From NCBI GenBank assembly GCA_001770955.1, contig MESL01000054.1:1-64000 (forward strand): a stretch of 64,000 nt of DNA. The letters run 5' to 3'. Source of the stretch: Burkholderiales bacterium RIFCSPLOWO2_12_FULL_65_40 (lineage in GTDB: Bacteria; Pseudomonadota; Gammaproteobacteria; Burkholderiales; Burkholderiaceae_C). The translations under genes and the position numbers were made by a program. The notes below the pieces were generated by a model. It worked only from the letters and a program-made list of their open reading frames with translations. It searched no databases and was not told where the DNA came from. Below, piece after piece: positions 20,718 to 31,285 of this stretch (positions within the stretch are counted from its first letter, which is position 1; the number at the start of each line of letters is the position of its first letter).

Positions 20718-21485
20718 TCAGTGGGCGCTGTCGTTGAGGTTCATGGCAGGCAGGTCGCCCCAGCCCGAAGGGGTGTAGAGGGGGCCGAAAAGCATCCCCT
20801 TTTCTTCGGCAGTGACGGTGCTGTCCGGTTGTTCCTCGATGCATACACGGTTGCGGCCTTCCGATTTTGCCCGGTAGAGCTGGTGATCGGCACGGTCGGT
20901 CCAGAGCGGCGTGGTCGAACGGATCCATTGCAGGGCAAAGGCACCACCAATACTGATGGTGACGTCCAGTTCGGTGCTGCTGTCGATGCGCACGGGGGTG
21001 GCGGCAATGGTTCGGCGGATGCGCTCGGCGACGGCCCTGCCGAAGGCCGCCTGGCATGCGGGCAGCACCACGGCGAACTCTTCCCCGCCATAGCGGGCCA
21101 GGGTGTCCATGGGGCGCACACAACTGTTCAATGTGCGTGCGACGGCCTGCAGCACCCGGTCGCCGGCAAGGTGCCCATAAGTATCGTTGACCTGCTTGAA
21201 GCGGTCGATGTCGAGCATCAGCAGCAATGCGGCCTCTCCTGAGCGCGTCACTCGGTCGATTTCGCGTTCGAGCACGGCCTGGAAATGGCGCCGGTTGGCC
21301 AGTCCCGTGAGGGGATCCTTCAACGAGAGATCGCACAGGCCGTCGATCAGCCGTTGCAAGTACTGTGCTGGCGTGGAAGATGCTGGCGTCGTCGGCGCAG
21401 CCCCCTCCAGACCGACCAGTGAGACGGCCGTGTCCAGACGAAGGTCACGCAGATCGACGAGGAGAGAAGGCGCGGTGTGGGGCAC
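20718..21485 (-). CDS. Diguanylate cyclase (GGDEF), cytoplasmic
   Basis: 255 residues. A short ~80-residue N-terminal region without recognised domain is followed by a complete GGDEF domain: DPLTGLANRRHFQ, the metal-binding MLDIDRFKQVND, RYGGEEFAVVLP. The inhibitory-site motif RPMD is five residues upstream of GGEEF. No membrane segment. It precedes the MinD/FleN-like gene by 10 bases, so the pair are co-transcribed. Expected product: c-di-GMP. Confidence 0.92.
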   Translation of the reverse strand: MPHTAPSLLVDLRDLRLDTAVSLVGLEGAAPTTPASSTPAQYLQRLIDGLCDLSLKDPLTGLANRRHFQAVLEREIDRVTRSGEAALLLMLDIDRFKQVNDTYGHLAGDRVLQAVARTLNSCVRPMDTLARYGGEEFAVVLPACQAAFGRAVAERIRRTIAATPVRIDSSTELDVTISIGGAFALQWIRSTTPLWTDRADHQLYRAKSEGRNRVCIEEQPDSTVTAEEKGMLFGPLYTPSGWGDLPAMNLNDSAH

Positions 21486-21528
21486 GGGTGTAACAGGTCA
21501 GATTCTGAAGTGTAACCCCCGAACACGC

Positions 21529-23208
21529 TCAAACGGAGGCGCCGTCGATCCGTTGCAGTGCCTGCAATGCCTCGGCATCGGTGCGGTAAGTGCGCAAGTG
21601 GGGGCCGGGCACAAGAACACGGGCGCGTTCCAGCGCCTGTTCCACAGGCAGCTTGAGGCCGCTGATATGCAGGGTGCAACCCTGGCGCTGCACCAGAGCC
21701 ATCAGGCGCGCGAAGGTTTCCACCCCCGTCACATCAATGCGATTGATCGGCTGGGCGAACAGGCAGATATGGGCAAGTCGGGGGAAATCGGCCATGCGCT
21801 CGGACAGGGTGCGTTCCAGTGCACTGGCCGAGGCAAAGTCCAGTTCGGCATCCATGCGCAGGGCCAGCAGGCGCGGGGCCAGCGGGGGCAGGTGCCACAG
21901 GTGCCGGTCGCGCAGACTGCCGTCGGGGTGCAGACCGACCTCGATGATGCGCGGGTGCAGACGCTGATAGAGAAAGTGGCTCAGGTTCACTACCAAACCC
22001 GCCAGCACGCCCCAGTAGAGGTTGGGGGCGGCCGCCAGCGTCACTACGAAGGTCAGAGCGCCAATCGTGGCCTCGACGCGCGAGATGCGCCAGAGCTGCG
22101 GCAGCAGGGCGGGCTTAATGAGGCCGGTGATGGCTGTCACCACCACGGCCGCCAGCACCGATTGGGGCACGTGGTGCAGCGCCGGGGTCAACCACAGCAG
22201 GGCCACCAGCACCAGCGCGCAAGCAAACAGCGTGGCCCAGCCGGTGCGCGCACCGGCATACAGGTTGATGGCCGAGCGAGAAAAAGAAGAACTGGTGGTG
22301 AAACTGCCGCACAGCCCCGAGCTGATCTTGGCAAGGCCCTGGGCGATCAGGTCCTGGTTCTCGTTCCAACGCGTGCCGCCCTCCTGGTGCTCCACTTTGG
22401 CACTCGACGCTGTTTCCAGGAAGCTCACCAGCGTGATCACCAGCACGGGCATGATCAGCGCGCCCAAGGTGCCCCAGGGCAGGGCACCGGGCCAGTAAGG
22501 CTGAGGAAGACCGGCGGGAAGGGCGCCCACCACGGCACCGCCGCCCGCTTCGTAGCCCAGGGCCCGGCTGGCCAGGGCTGCTGCGCCCATCACCACGATC
22601 ACCGCCGGAAATCCAGGCCAGAAGCGCTTGGCCAGCACCAGTGCTGCGATGCTGCCCAGGCCCATGCCGGCGCCGAGCAGGTCAAAGTGCTGCACGCCCG
22701 GGCTGGCCGCCAAGTCGGCCAGGGGTACCCGCAGGCCCGTAAGGGCTGGCAGCTGGGAGGCCAGGATCAGCAGTGCGGCGGCCTGGGTGAACCCGCTGAG
22801 CACGGGCGAGGTGACGAGGTTGAGCAGCCAGCCGAAACGCACCAGCCCCAGCAGCAGTTGCAGCGCTCCCGTGAGCAGTGCCATCCATGCGGCCAGTGCC
22901 ACCCACTGTGCGCTGCCGGGTTCGGCCAGGCCGGTGAGCGAGGCGCCGATGAGCAGGCTGGTCAGCGCTGTCGGGCCCACGCTCAGCCGCGACGATGAAC
23001 CCCAGAGCACGGCCACCAGCGCGGGTAGGAGCGAAGCGTAGATGCCGGTCACCAGCGGCATCCCGGCCAATGCCGCGTAGGCCACTCCCTGAGGCACCAG
23101 CATCAGGCCCACGGTCATGCCGGCCCAGAATTCTCCCCGGAGGAGCTCTGCATCGGGACGGGGCCATTTCAGAAAGGGGAGCCAGCGGGCGAGCGAAGAC
23201 ACGGTCAT
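21529..23208 (-). CDS. SulP family anion permease with STAS domain
   Basis: 559 residues from the ATG at 23208 (MTVSSLARW). The SulP signature follows early: GMTVGLMLVPQGVAYAALAGMP and GLYASLLP-like GIYASLLPALV, with about 10-12 hydrophobic segments to residue ~400. A C-terminal STAS domain (~430-540) contains INRIDVTGVETF, the conserved loop, here with threonine at the position often phosphorylated in anti-sigma antagonists. It imports sulfate or another anion (bicarbonate or dicarboxylate in other members). The substrate is not decided by sequence. Divergent from the BON lipoprotein gene. Confidence 0.92.
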   Translation of the reverse strand: MTVSSLARWLPFLKWPRPDAELLRGEFWAGMTVGLMLVPQGVAYAALAGMPLVTGIYASLLPALVAVLWGSSSRLSVGPTALTSLLIGASLTGLAEPGSAQWVALAAWMALLTGALQLLLGLVRFGWLLNLVTSPVLSGFTQAAALLILASQLPALTGLRVPLADLAASPGVQHFDLLGAGMGLGSIAALVLAKRFWPGFPAVIVVMGAAALASRALGYEAGGGAVVGALPAGLPQPYWPGALPWGTLGALIMPVLVITLVSFLETASSAKVEHQEGGTRWNENQDLIAQGLAKISSGLCGSFTTSSSFSRSAINLYAGARTGWATLFACALVLVALLWLTPALHHVPQSVLAAVVVTAITGLIKPALLPQLWRISRVEATIGALTFVVTLAAAPNLYWGVLAGLVVNLSHFLYQRLHPRIIEVGLHPDGSLRDRHLWHLPPLAPRLLALRMDAELDFASASALERTLSERMADFPRLAHICLFAQPINRIDVTGVETFARLMALVQRQGCTLHISGLKLPVEQALERARVLVPGPHLRTYRTDAEALQALQRIDGASV

Positions 23209-23352
23209 GCCCCGATTGTCGCCCCCCTGCAAGGACTGCTGCCGATGAACGGCTGGCGCCGCTGTCCTACAAACACTTCGGCGGTGTCCCACCCGCATGC
23301 GCCTTCCCGCTGCCTACAGTGTCCCCATGTTTCAACCGCAAGGAGTCACTGC

Positions 23353-23844
23353 ATGAACCCCATGAATCTGATCGATCGTCCCGCCCACCGCATTGCAAGT
23401 ATCCTGGCCGTCAGCGCCCTGGCCCTGGGCCTGGCTGCCTGCAGCAAGACCGAGGAGCCCACCGTGGGGCAGCGCCTGGACTCTGCCGTCGAAAAGACAG
23501 AGCAGGCAGCCGCCGACGCCCGTGTGAAGGCCGAAGGCGCCATGGAGCGCGCAGAAATCAAGATGGAGCAGGGCGCAGCCAGTGCCGAGGCCACCGCAAA
23601 GGAGGCTGCCAACGCCGCCAAGGGTGCGATGGACGACGCCACCATCACCGCCCAGGTGAGCGCAGGCCTTGCCAAGGACCCTGACCTGAGTGCCGTCAAG
23701 ATCAACGTCGACACCGTCAATGGGAAGGTCACACTGAACGGGCCTGCGCCTTCCACGGTTGCCCGTGACCGCGCCGAGTCCATCGCCAAGGGCGTTAGCG
23801 GTGTGACCTCGGTGAGCAACCAACTGGTCGTGACGCCCGGTTAA
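23353..23844 (+). CDS. BON-domain lipoprotein
   Basis: 163 residues from the ATG at 23353, with AAGGAG 9 bases upstream. The signal peptide ends in the lipobox LGLAAC, so the mature protein is lipid-anchored in the periplasm at the cysteine. An alanine/glutamate-rich helical stretch (~35-100) is followed by one BON domain (DATITAQVSAGLAKDP, VNGKVTLNGPAPSTVARDRAESIAKGVSGV). BON proteins bind membranes and are often induced by osmotic or envelope stress. An upstream TACAGT at 23315 could be its -10 element. Confidence 0.9.
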   Translation: MNPMNLIDRPAHRIASILAVSALALGLAACSKTEEPTVGQRLDSAVEKTEQAAADARVKAEGAMERAEIKMEQGAASAEATAKEAANAAKGAMDDATITAQVSAGLAKDPDLSAVKINVDTVNGKVTLNGPAPSTVARDRAESIAKGVSGVTSVSNQLVVTPG

Positions 23845-23937
23845 TGCCACGCTGCGGGGCACGCGGTGCATGCCGCATAAGCCCTGCTTGCAGGCACCCC
23901 CGCGCCGCCTTGGGTTACCCCGAGGTGGCGCGCTACC

Positions 23938-25176
23938 ATGGCTGGCATGAACGACCACGATACTGATCTCGTTACCCGCCTTGTTCACCACGATTACCTG
24001 CCTCCCGCAGGATTTGTAGCCCCCCAGCCGGGGGTGTTCAAGGCCTCCACCGTCATCTTCCCCAATGTCGCGGCCATGCGCACGCGCGAATGGAAGGACA
24101 AAAGCGGCTATACCTACGGCCTGCATGGCACGCCCACCACCTTCATCCTGGAAGAGCGCCTGTGCGCGCTGGAGGGCGGGCTGCAGTGCGTTCTGGTGCC
24201 CAGCGGCCTGGCGGCCATTGGCAATGTGTCGCTGGCGCTGCTCAAGGCGGGCGACGAGGTGCTGGTGCCCGACAACGCCTATGGCCCCAACAAGTCCATG
24301 AGCGAATCCACCCTGGCGCAGTTCGGCGTCCGCACCGTGTTCTACGACGCGCTCGACCCGGCTGACCTGGCCGCGCGCATCACACCCGCCACGCGCCTGG
24401 TGTGGCTCGAAGCCCCGGGCTCGGTGACGCTGGAATTCCCCGATCTGTGCGAACTCGTGCGCATCTGCCGTGCGCGCGGCGTGACCACCGCGCTGGACAA
24501 CACCTGGGGTGCGGGCCTGGCATTTGCACCCTTCGATCTGAGCGGTGACGGCAGTCTGGGCGTGGATGTGTCCATCCATGCCCTGACGAAATACCCCAGC
24601 GGGGGTGGCGACGTGCTCATGGGCAGCGTCATCACGCGCGACCCTGCGCTGCACATGAAAATCAAGTTGCTGCACATGCACCTGGGTCTGGGCGTGGGGG
24701 CCAACGATGCCGAAGCCGTGCTGCGCGCCCTGCCCAGCATCGGCCTGCGCTACCGTGCCCATGACCGGGCCGCGCGCAGCCTGGCGCTCTGGATGCAGCA
24801 GCAGGCTCCGGTGGTGCAGGTGCTGCACCCGGCGCTGCCCGGCTCCCCCGGACATGCGCACTGGAGCACGCTGTGCGGCAGTGCCAATGCGGGGCAGGGC
24901 GCGGCGGCGGGACTGTTCAGCATCGTCATCGACCCGCGACACACCCAGGCGCAGGTGGATGCGTTCTGCGATGGCTTGCGCCTCTTCAAGATCGGCTACA
25001 GCTGGGGCGGGCCGATGAGTCTGGTGGTGCCTTACGCGCTGAGCGGTATGCGCAGCCGACCGACGCCGCACCTGCTTCCGGGCACCGTGGTGCGGTTTTC
25101 CATCGGTCTGGAGGCATCGGCCGATCTGCAAGCGGACCTGCAGCAGGCGCTGCGGCAGGCATTTGGCGCGGCATGA
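23938..25176 (+). CDS. metC: Cystathionine beta-lyase-like PLP enzyme
   Basis: 412 residues. Cys/Met-metabolism PLP family: YTYGLHGTPTTFILEERLCALEGG, then ALDNTWGAGLAF, and the PLP lysine in IHALTKYPSGGGDVLMG. MetC cleaves cystathionine to homocysteine, pyruvate and ammonia. The TYG..GTPT pattern and length fit the proteobacterial MetC group. Cystathionine gamma-lyase or a broader cysteine desulfhydrase are the alternatives. The ATG at 23938 is used; a second at 23947 is possible. No methionine genes adjoin. Confidence 0.88.
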   Translation: MAGMNDHDTDLVTRLVHHDYLPPAGFVAPQPGVFKASTVIFPNVAAMRTREWKDKSGYTYGLHGTPTTFILEERLCALEGGLQCVLVPSGLAAIGNVSLALLKAGDEVLVPDNAYGPNKSMSESTLAQFGVRTVFYDALDPADLAARITPATRLVWLEAPGSVTLEFPDLCELVRICRARGVTTALDNTWGAGLAFAPFDLSGDGSLGVDVSIHALTKYPSGGGDVLMGSVITRDPALHMKIKLLHMHLGLGVGANDAEAVLRALPSIGLRYRAHDRAARSLALWMQQQAPVVQVLHPALPGSPGHAHWSTLCGSANAGQGAAAGLFSIVIDPRHTQAQVDAFCDGLRLFKIGYSWGGPMSLVVPYALSGMRSRPTPHLLPGTVVRFSIGLEASADLQADLQQALRQAFGAA

Positions 25177-25220
25177 GCGGGCCTTTCAGCCAATAACCCA
25201 GCAATCAAGTCGGCTATGTT

Positions 25221-25234
25221 TTGAGATAAATCAA
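25221..25234. promoter_or_regulatory. FNR/Anr-like box
   Basis: TTGAGATAAATCAA matches the FNR consensus TTGAT-N4-ATCAA at 9 of 10 fixed positions and is near-palindromic. It lies 43 bases upstream of the DUF2189 start codon. TACATT at 25252 could be the -10 element; that would centre the box near -36, not the canonical -41.5. Oxygen-responsive control is plausible but the geometry is not ideal. Confidence 0.55.
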
Positions 25235-25277
25235 GAGGGCATGGGGAGGCATACATTGGGTCAAAACCCGGGATCCC

Positions 25278-26066
25278 ATGAACTCCACCACCGCAACGAC
25301 CCCTTCTCAGCCGCCGATCGTTCTGCAGCCGCTTCGCTGGGTGGACCCCTGGCGCTGGTTGCGCCTGGGGTGGGCCGACATGCGGGCGTCTCCGGGGATT
25401 TCGCTGTTTTATGGTGCTTGTTTCTGGGCCATGGCGCTGGTGCTGGGCTGGGTGTTCCGGTCGAAACCGGAGTACGTCATGTCGATGGCCAGCGGCTGCC
25501 TGCTGTTGGGGCCTTTTCTGGCCATGGGCCTATATGACACGAGCCGCCGACGCGAGGCGGGCCTGGTGCCGGACCTCGGCCAGTCCATCACCTGCTGGGA
25601 CAAGCACATGGGCAGCATGGGCATGCTGGTGCTGGTGCTGGTGGTGCTGGAGTTGCTCTGGGGCAGGGCCTCTCTGGTGGTGTTTGCCGTGTTCTTCAAC
25701 ACAGGCATGCCTTCAACCACCGGCGTGATGCAGGCCATCTTCAATCCGCAGAACTGGAGTTTCGTCGCGGTTTACATGCTGGTGGGGGGCGTTTTCGCCG
25801 CGCTGGTGTTCTCGTCCAGCGTGGTCTCCATCCCCATGATTCTCGACCGCGACACCGATGCGCTCACCGCAGGCATCACCAGCATGCGCGTGGTCATCGA
25901 CAACACGGGCGTGATGGTGCTGTGGGGCGGGTTGATCACCGTGCTGGTCGGGCTGTCCCTCTGGGCCTTTGGCGCCGGGCTTCTGCTGGTGGGCCCTTTG
26001 CTGGGGCATGCGAGCTGGCATGCCTATCGCGCGGCCGTCAAGCCACCCGAGCCAGCCGGTGTTTGA
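25278..26066 (+). CDS. DUF2189 integral membrane protein
   Basis: 262 residues with about six hydrophobic segments, for example GISLFYGACFWAMALVLGWVF, LLLGPFLAMGLYDTSRR, and a last one at FGAGLLLVGPLLGHASWHAY. The GPFLAMGLYDTSRRREAG and the C-terminal GHASWHAYRA motif are those of DUF2189. The function of the family is unknown; members are inner-membrane proteins. An FNR-like site just upstream suggests expression under low oxygen. The stop codon overlaps a TTGACG sequence that could act as -35 for the next small gene. Confidence 0.88.
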   Translation: MNSTTATTPSQPPIVLQPLRWVDPWRWLRLGWADMRASPGISLFYGACFWAMALVLGWVFRSKPEYVMSMASGCLLLGPFLAMGLYDTSRRREAGLVPDLGQSITCWDKHMGSMGMLVLVLVVLELLWGRASLVVFAVFFNTGMPSTTGVMQAIFNPQNWSFVAVYMLVGGVFAALVFSSSVVSIPMILDRDTDALTAGITSMRVVIDNTGVMVLWGGLITVLVGLSLWAFGAGLLLVGPLLGHASWHAYRAAVKPPEPAGV

Positions 26067-26121
26067 CGCTGGCGCCGGGCCAAGCTGTTACAGTGGGTCT
26101 CAACTCTAGAAAGCACACACC

Positions 26122-26316
26122 TTGGCAACCCCCAACTACGGATACGAAAAACGCCAGCGCGAGCTCGCCAAGAAGAAGAAAAAAGAAGAAAAGCTGCGCT
26201 CCAAGGCCTCCCAAGCGCGCCATGGCGATGCCCCGGACGCCCAGAATGGCCCGTCGGACGACAGCCCCAGCATCTCCAGTCCGGCCGATGGTCCGGGCGA
26301 CGCCCAGCCAGCCTGA
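26122..26316 (+). CDS. Small lysine-rich conserved protein, TTG start
   Basis: 64 residues. It begins with TTG at 26122; no ATG fits. The N-terminal MATPNYGYEKRQRELAKKKK is a strongly basic helix with AKKKKKEEKLRSK, followed by a disordered Ser/Pro/Asp-rich tail. I recall similar short proteins as common in betaproteobacteria without assigned function; a nucleic-acid or ribosome-binding role would fit the charge but is speculation. A TTACAGT stretch 30 bases upstream may be the promoter's -10. Confidence 0.7.
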   Translation: MATPNYGYEKRQRELAKKKKKEEKLRSKASQARHGDAPDAQNGPSDDSPSISSPADGPGDAQPA

Positions 26317-26329
26317 ACCGCGTGGTGCA

Positions 26330-26351
26330 GGTTCGTGCAAGGGCACGAACC
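26330..26351. terminator. Hairpin between two convergent genes
   Basis: GGTTCGTGC and GCACGAACC form a perfect 9-bp stem around an AAGG loop, between the stop codons of the lysine-rich small gene and tesA. No T-run follows on either strand, so it is at best a weak or Rho-assisted bidirectional terminator. Confidence 0.55.
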
Positions 26352-26363
26352 TCCCGCCAGGCT

Positions 26364-27017
26364 TCAGCTCAGCAGCTTGCGCAGCGCCGGCCAGACGTTT
26401 TCCAGCATGATCGGGTGCGCCTGAGCGTTCGGGTGGATGCGATCGGGCTGGAACCACCGGGCGGCATCGGCCACATCCGCCACTCCCTTCAGAAAGAACG
26501 GCACCACGGCCGTCTTGTGCTGCCGTGCTACAGACTCAAACATGCCTGCAAAGCGCCGCGCGTAGTCGCTGCCGTAATTGGGGGGCACCTGCATGCCCAC
26601 CAGCAGCACCCGGGCTCCGGCTTTCTGCGCTGCCTGCACCATCGCGGCCAGATTGTCCTCGGTGTTCTTGAGGGGCAGGCCCCTCAGGGCGTCGTTGCCG
26701 CCCAGCTCGATCACCACCACGCTCGGTTGGTGCTGCGCCAGCAAGGTGGGCAGGCGGGCGCGTCCGCCCGAAGTGGTGTCACCGCTCACGCTGGCGTTGA
26801 CCACGGTGGCGGTCAGCTTTTCGGAGGCCAGGCGCTTTTCCAGCAAGGCCACCCAGCCCGTTCCGCGCGGCAGGCCGTATTCGGCGCTCAGTGAATCGCC
26901 CAGCACCAGGATCGAACGGGGCGCCCTGGACTGCGCCAGGGCCGGGGCGTTGCAAAGCCCCGCGAGCGCGCTGACCGTTGCGGTCAGGATAAAGTGACGC
27001 CGAAGCCGATCTGTCAT
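26364..27017 (-). CDS. tesA: Periplasmic SGNH hydrolase, TesA-like esterase/lysophospholipase
   Basis: 217 residues from the ATG at 27017 (MTDRLRRH); the track start is TTG. The signal peptide ends near NAPALAQ, so it acts in the periplasm. SGNH blocks: I LVLGDSLSAEYGL with the nucleophile near Ser42, then the glycine in ASVSGDTTSGG, III GGNDALRG, and V DRIHPN with Asp/His near residue 196. TesA-type enzymes hydrolyse acyl-CoA, lysophospholipids and esters. It is divergent from an ABC ATPase gene with 18 bases between starts, the same arrangement as tesA/ybbA in E. coli. Confidence 0.93.
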   Translation of the reverse strand: MTDRLRRHFILTATVSALAGLCNAPALAQSRAPRSILVLGDSLSAEYGLPRGTGWVALLEKRLASEKLTATVVNASVSGDTTSGGRARLPTLLAQHQPSVVVIELGGNDALRGLPLKNTEDNLAAMVQAAQKAGARVLLVGMQVPPNYGSDYARRFAGMFESVARQHKTAVVPFFLKGVADVADAARWFQPDRIHPNAQAHPIMLENVWPALRKLLS

Positions 27018-27035
27018 CACAAACAAAAGCCTTTC

Positions 27036-27731
27036 ATGTCCGAAATCCCTTCCTTGCCTGTATCACCCATCATTGCCGTGGAGCATGTCTTCAAGTCGGT
27101 GACCGATTCGACCGGCACACTCGACATTCTGCGCGACATTGATTTCCAGCTGGCTCGGAGGGAAACCGTCGCCATCGTAGGCGCATCGGGCTCGGGCAAA
27201 AGCACGCTGCTGTCGATCATCGCCGGTCTCGATACCCCCACGCGCGGCACGGTGCGTCTGGACGGGCAGGATCTGTTTGCCCTGACCGAAGACGACCGGG
27301 CCGCGTTGCGGGCGCAGAAGGTGGGTTTCGTGTTCCAGAGCTTCCAGCTCATGGGCAACCTCACCGCCCTCGAAAACGTCATGTTGCCGCTGGAGCTGGC
27401 CCAGCAACGCGATGCGCGCAAGCGCGCCACCGAGATGCTGGAGCATGTGGGCCTGGGCCAGCGCCTGGGGCATTACCCCAAGGTGCTCTCGGGCGGCGAG
27501 CAGCAGCGCGTGGCGTTGGCGCGCGCCTTCGTGGTCAAGCCGGCGGTGCTGCTGGCCGACGAACCCACGGGTAGCCTGGATTTCGCCACGGGTGAGACCA
27601 TCATGCAGCTCATGTTCGACCTCAACCGCGAGCAGGGCACCACGCTCGTGCTGGTCACGCACGACCGGGGCATCGCCCAGCGCTGCGAACGCCTGATCAC
27701 CATCGAGGCCGGACGGGTCGCAGGGGTTTAA
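27036..27731 (+). CDS. ABC transporter ATPase, YbbA/LolD type, without adjacent permease
   Basis: 231 residues from the ATG at 27036. Walker A VGASGSGKSTLLSIIAG, Q-loop FVFQSFQLMGNLTALENVMLP, signature LSGGEQQRVALARAFV, Walker B VLLADEPTGSLD, H-loop LVTHDRG. This is the MacB/LolD/YbbA group, which normally works with a large MacB-like permease. In E. coli ybbA is followed by ybbP; here the next gene is rlmB, so the permease is missing or elsewhere. A ~60-bp interspersed repeat begins right at the stop codon. Confidence 0.9.
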   Translation: MSEIPSLPVSPIIAVEHVFKSVTDSTGTLDILRDIDFQLARRETVAIVGASGSGKSTLLSIIAGLDTPTRGTVRLDGQDLFALTEDDRAALRAQKVGFVFQSFQLMGNLTALENVMLPLELAQQRDARKRATEMLEHVGLGQRLGHYPKVLSGGEQQRVALARAFVVKPAVLLADEPTGSLDFATGETIMQLMFDLNREQGTTLVLVTHDRGIAQRCERLITIEAGRVAGV

Positions 27732-27791
27732 GTGTTATTGGCTTCCAGGGCAATGTAGATAAGCGCTGGTAGCTATTGAACCAATAGCATC
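27732..27791 (-). repeat. Interspersed palindromic repeat, copy 4
   Basis: Read on the minus strand: ATGCTATTGGTTCAATAGCT, then ACCAGCGCTTATCTACATTG, then CCCTGGAAGCCAATAAC. It fills the spacer between the ABC ATPase stop and the rlmB start. Confidence 0.8.
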
Positions 27792-27814
27792 CGGGCGCAG
27801 CGGATAATCACTCC

Positions 27815-28561
27815 ATGTCCAGCCCCAAAGTCCTTTTCGGCTTCCATGCCGTGGGCGTGCGCCTCAAGACGGCGCCGCAATCCATTATCGAAATCTATTA
27901 CGAGGCCACGCGCCGCGATGCGCGCATGCGCCAGTTCCTCGACCGCGCCAAGGAGGCGGGCGCCCGCCTGATCGAGGCCGACAGCCTGCGCATTGCCAAG
28001 CTGGCCGGCAGCCATGGCCACCAGGGCGTGGCTGCGCGCGTGGAGCCGGTCGCCCAGGTGACCTCGCTCGACGAGCTGCTGGAAAACCTCGAAGCCGACG
28101 GTGTGGAGCAGCCCCTGCTGTTGGTGCTCGACGGTGTGACCGATCCGCACAACCTCGGCGCCTGCCTGCGCGTGGCCGACGGCGCGGGTGCGCATGCCGT
28201 CATCGCCCCCAAGGACCATGCCTCGGGCATCAACGCCACCGTGGCCAAGGTGGCCAGTGGCGCCGCCGAGACCATGCCGTACTTCATGGTGACCAACCTG
28301 GCGCGCACGCTCAATGAGCTGAAAGAGCGCAACATCTGGATCATCGGTACCAGCGACGATGCACCCAAGACCATCTACCAGGTGGACCTCAAGGGCCCCG
28401 TGGCGCTGGTGCTGGGCGCCGAGGGCGACGGTATGCGCCAGCTCACGCGCAAGACCTGCGACGAGCTGGTCAGCATTCCCATGAAGGGCGCGGTCGAGAG
28501 CCTGAACGTCTCCGTGGCCAGCGGCGTCTGCCTGTACGAGGCCCTGCGCCAGCGCACGTAG
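27815..28561 (+). CDS. rlmB: 23S rRNA (guanosine-2251-2'-O)-methyltransferase
   Basis: 248 residues. SpoU/TrmH knot methyltransferase with an N-terminal L30e-like substrate-binding domain (~1-80). Motif 1 is [20 protein letters not shown], motif 2 is [15 protein letters not shown], and motif 3 is [18 protein letters not shown]. It 2'-O-methylates G2251 in the ribosomal P-loop using SAM. Length and motifs are typical of RlmB. Confidence 0.95.
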   Translation: MSSPKVLFGFHAVGVRLKTAPQSIIEIYYEATRRDARMRQFLDRAKEAGARLIEADSLRIAKLAGSHGHQGVAARVEPVAQVTSLDELLENLEADGVEQPLLLVLDGVTDPHNLGACLRVADGAGAHAVIAPKDHASGINATVAKVASGAAETMPYFMVTNLARTLNELKERNIWIIGTSDDAPKTIYQVDLKGPVALVLGAEGDGMRQLTRKTCDELVSIPMKGAVESLNVSVASGVCLYEALRQRT

Positions 28562-28567
28562 CGGGAA

Positions 28568-28601
28568 TCACCCCCCTGTGTCGCTTCGCTCCTTCACCCC
28601 C
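28568..28601. repeat. Left half of GC-rich repeat split by the IS
   Basis: TCACCCCCCTGTGTCGCTTC and GCTCCTTCACCCCC. Together with the block after the IS (GCGGGAGGGGGGACGC) it looks like one palindromic, C-rich/G-rich extragenic repeat into which the insertion sequence jumped. Confidence 0.5.
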
Positions 28602-28611
28602 TTGTATCTTT

Positions 28612-29782
<1,171 letters not shown>

Positions 29783-29812
29783 CAAAGCGCTTGACTTTGA
29801 ACACAGTTGCTC

Positions 29813-29885
29813 TCTCGTATCGCTGCGCGATGCGGGAGGGGGGACGCTCCCGGCGCTGCGGGGCGGCCCTTGCGCGGGAGCACTG
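29813..29885. repeat. Right half of GC-rich repeat split by the IS
   Basis: TCTCGTATCGCTGCGCGATG, GCGGGAGGGGGGACGC, then GCGCTGCGGGGCGGCCCTTG. Complementary in character to the C-rich left half. It contains its own small dyad (ATCGCTGCGCGAT). Confidence 0.5.
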
Positions 29886-29944
29886 GCCAGGGCCGCGCTC
29901 GATGCGTGTGCCGCTGATGGCGCGCAACGTGGTGGAACACTGGC

Positions 29945-30688
<744 letters not shown>

Positions 30689-31285
30689 TCAGGGCAGTTG
30701 CGACAGGTAGTCGGCCACGGCCTTGGCTTCCAGCTCCGTCAGGCGCGACGCCACCAGGTGCATGGCCTCGTTGTCGTTGTTGCGGATGCGCTGGTTGAAG
30801 TCCTTGAGCTGCGACAGCAGGTAACGCGAGTTTTGTCCCGCCAGGCGCGGCAGGTTGGTGGAGCCGGCCGCGTTCTCGCCGTGGCAGGTGGTGCACGCCG
30901 GCACGCCCGACCAGCTGTTGCCCTTGGTGAAAATGTAGCGGCCCACCGGCAGCAGGTCCGTGTCGGAGACGCGGTGGGTCTTGGCCTGCTTGGAGGCAAA
31001 AAAGCCCGCCACCGCGGCAATGCTCTCATCGGACATGTCGGCCACCTGGGGGGCCATGGTGTCGCTGGCGCGCTTCTTTGATTTGAAGTCCTGCAGCTGC
31101 TTGATCAGGTACTCACGGTTCTGGCCCGCGAGCGACGGGAAGATCGGTGACGTGGCGTGCCCTTCGGCACCATGGCAGGTGGCGCAGCGGTTGGCCACGA
31201 GGGCCTCGACGCTGGGGTCGGCCGCCTGTGCCGTGGCAGCGAAGAAGACGGTGGATAGGGCCAGATAAAGCGTTTTTTTGGGCAT
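30689..31285 (-). CDS. Dihaem cytochrome c, c4 type
   Basis: 198 residues. Signal peptide MPKKTLYLALSTVFFAATAQA, then two homologous class I cytochrome domains with CATCHGAEGH and CTTCHGENAAG. Each has a later Met ligand candidate (TMAPQVADMS; EAMHLVASRLT). The repeated pattern FPSLAGQNREYLIKQLQDFK / LPRLAGQNSRYLLSQLKDFN is typical of cytochrome c4, a periplasmic electron carrier to terminal oxidases. Haems are attached covalently in the periplasm. Confidence 0.94.
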   Translation of the reverse strand: MPKKTLYLALSTVFFAATAQAADPSVEALVANRCATCHGAEGHATSPIFPSLAGQNREYLIKQLQDFKSKKRASDTMAPQVADMSDESIAAVAGFFASKQAKTHRVSDTDLLPVGRYIFTKGNSWSGVPACTTCHGENAAGSTNLPRLAGQNSRYLLSQLKDFNQRIRNNDNEAMHLVASRLTELEAKAVADYLSQLP

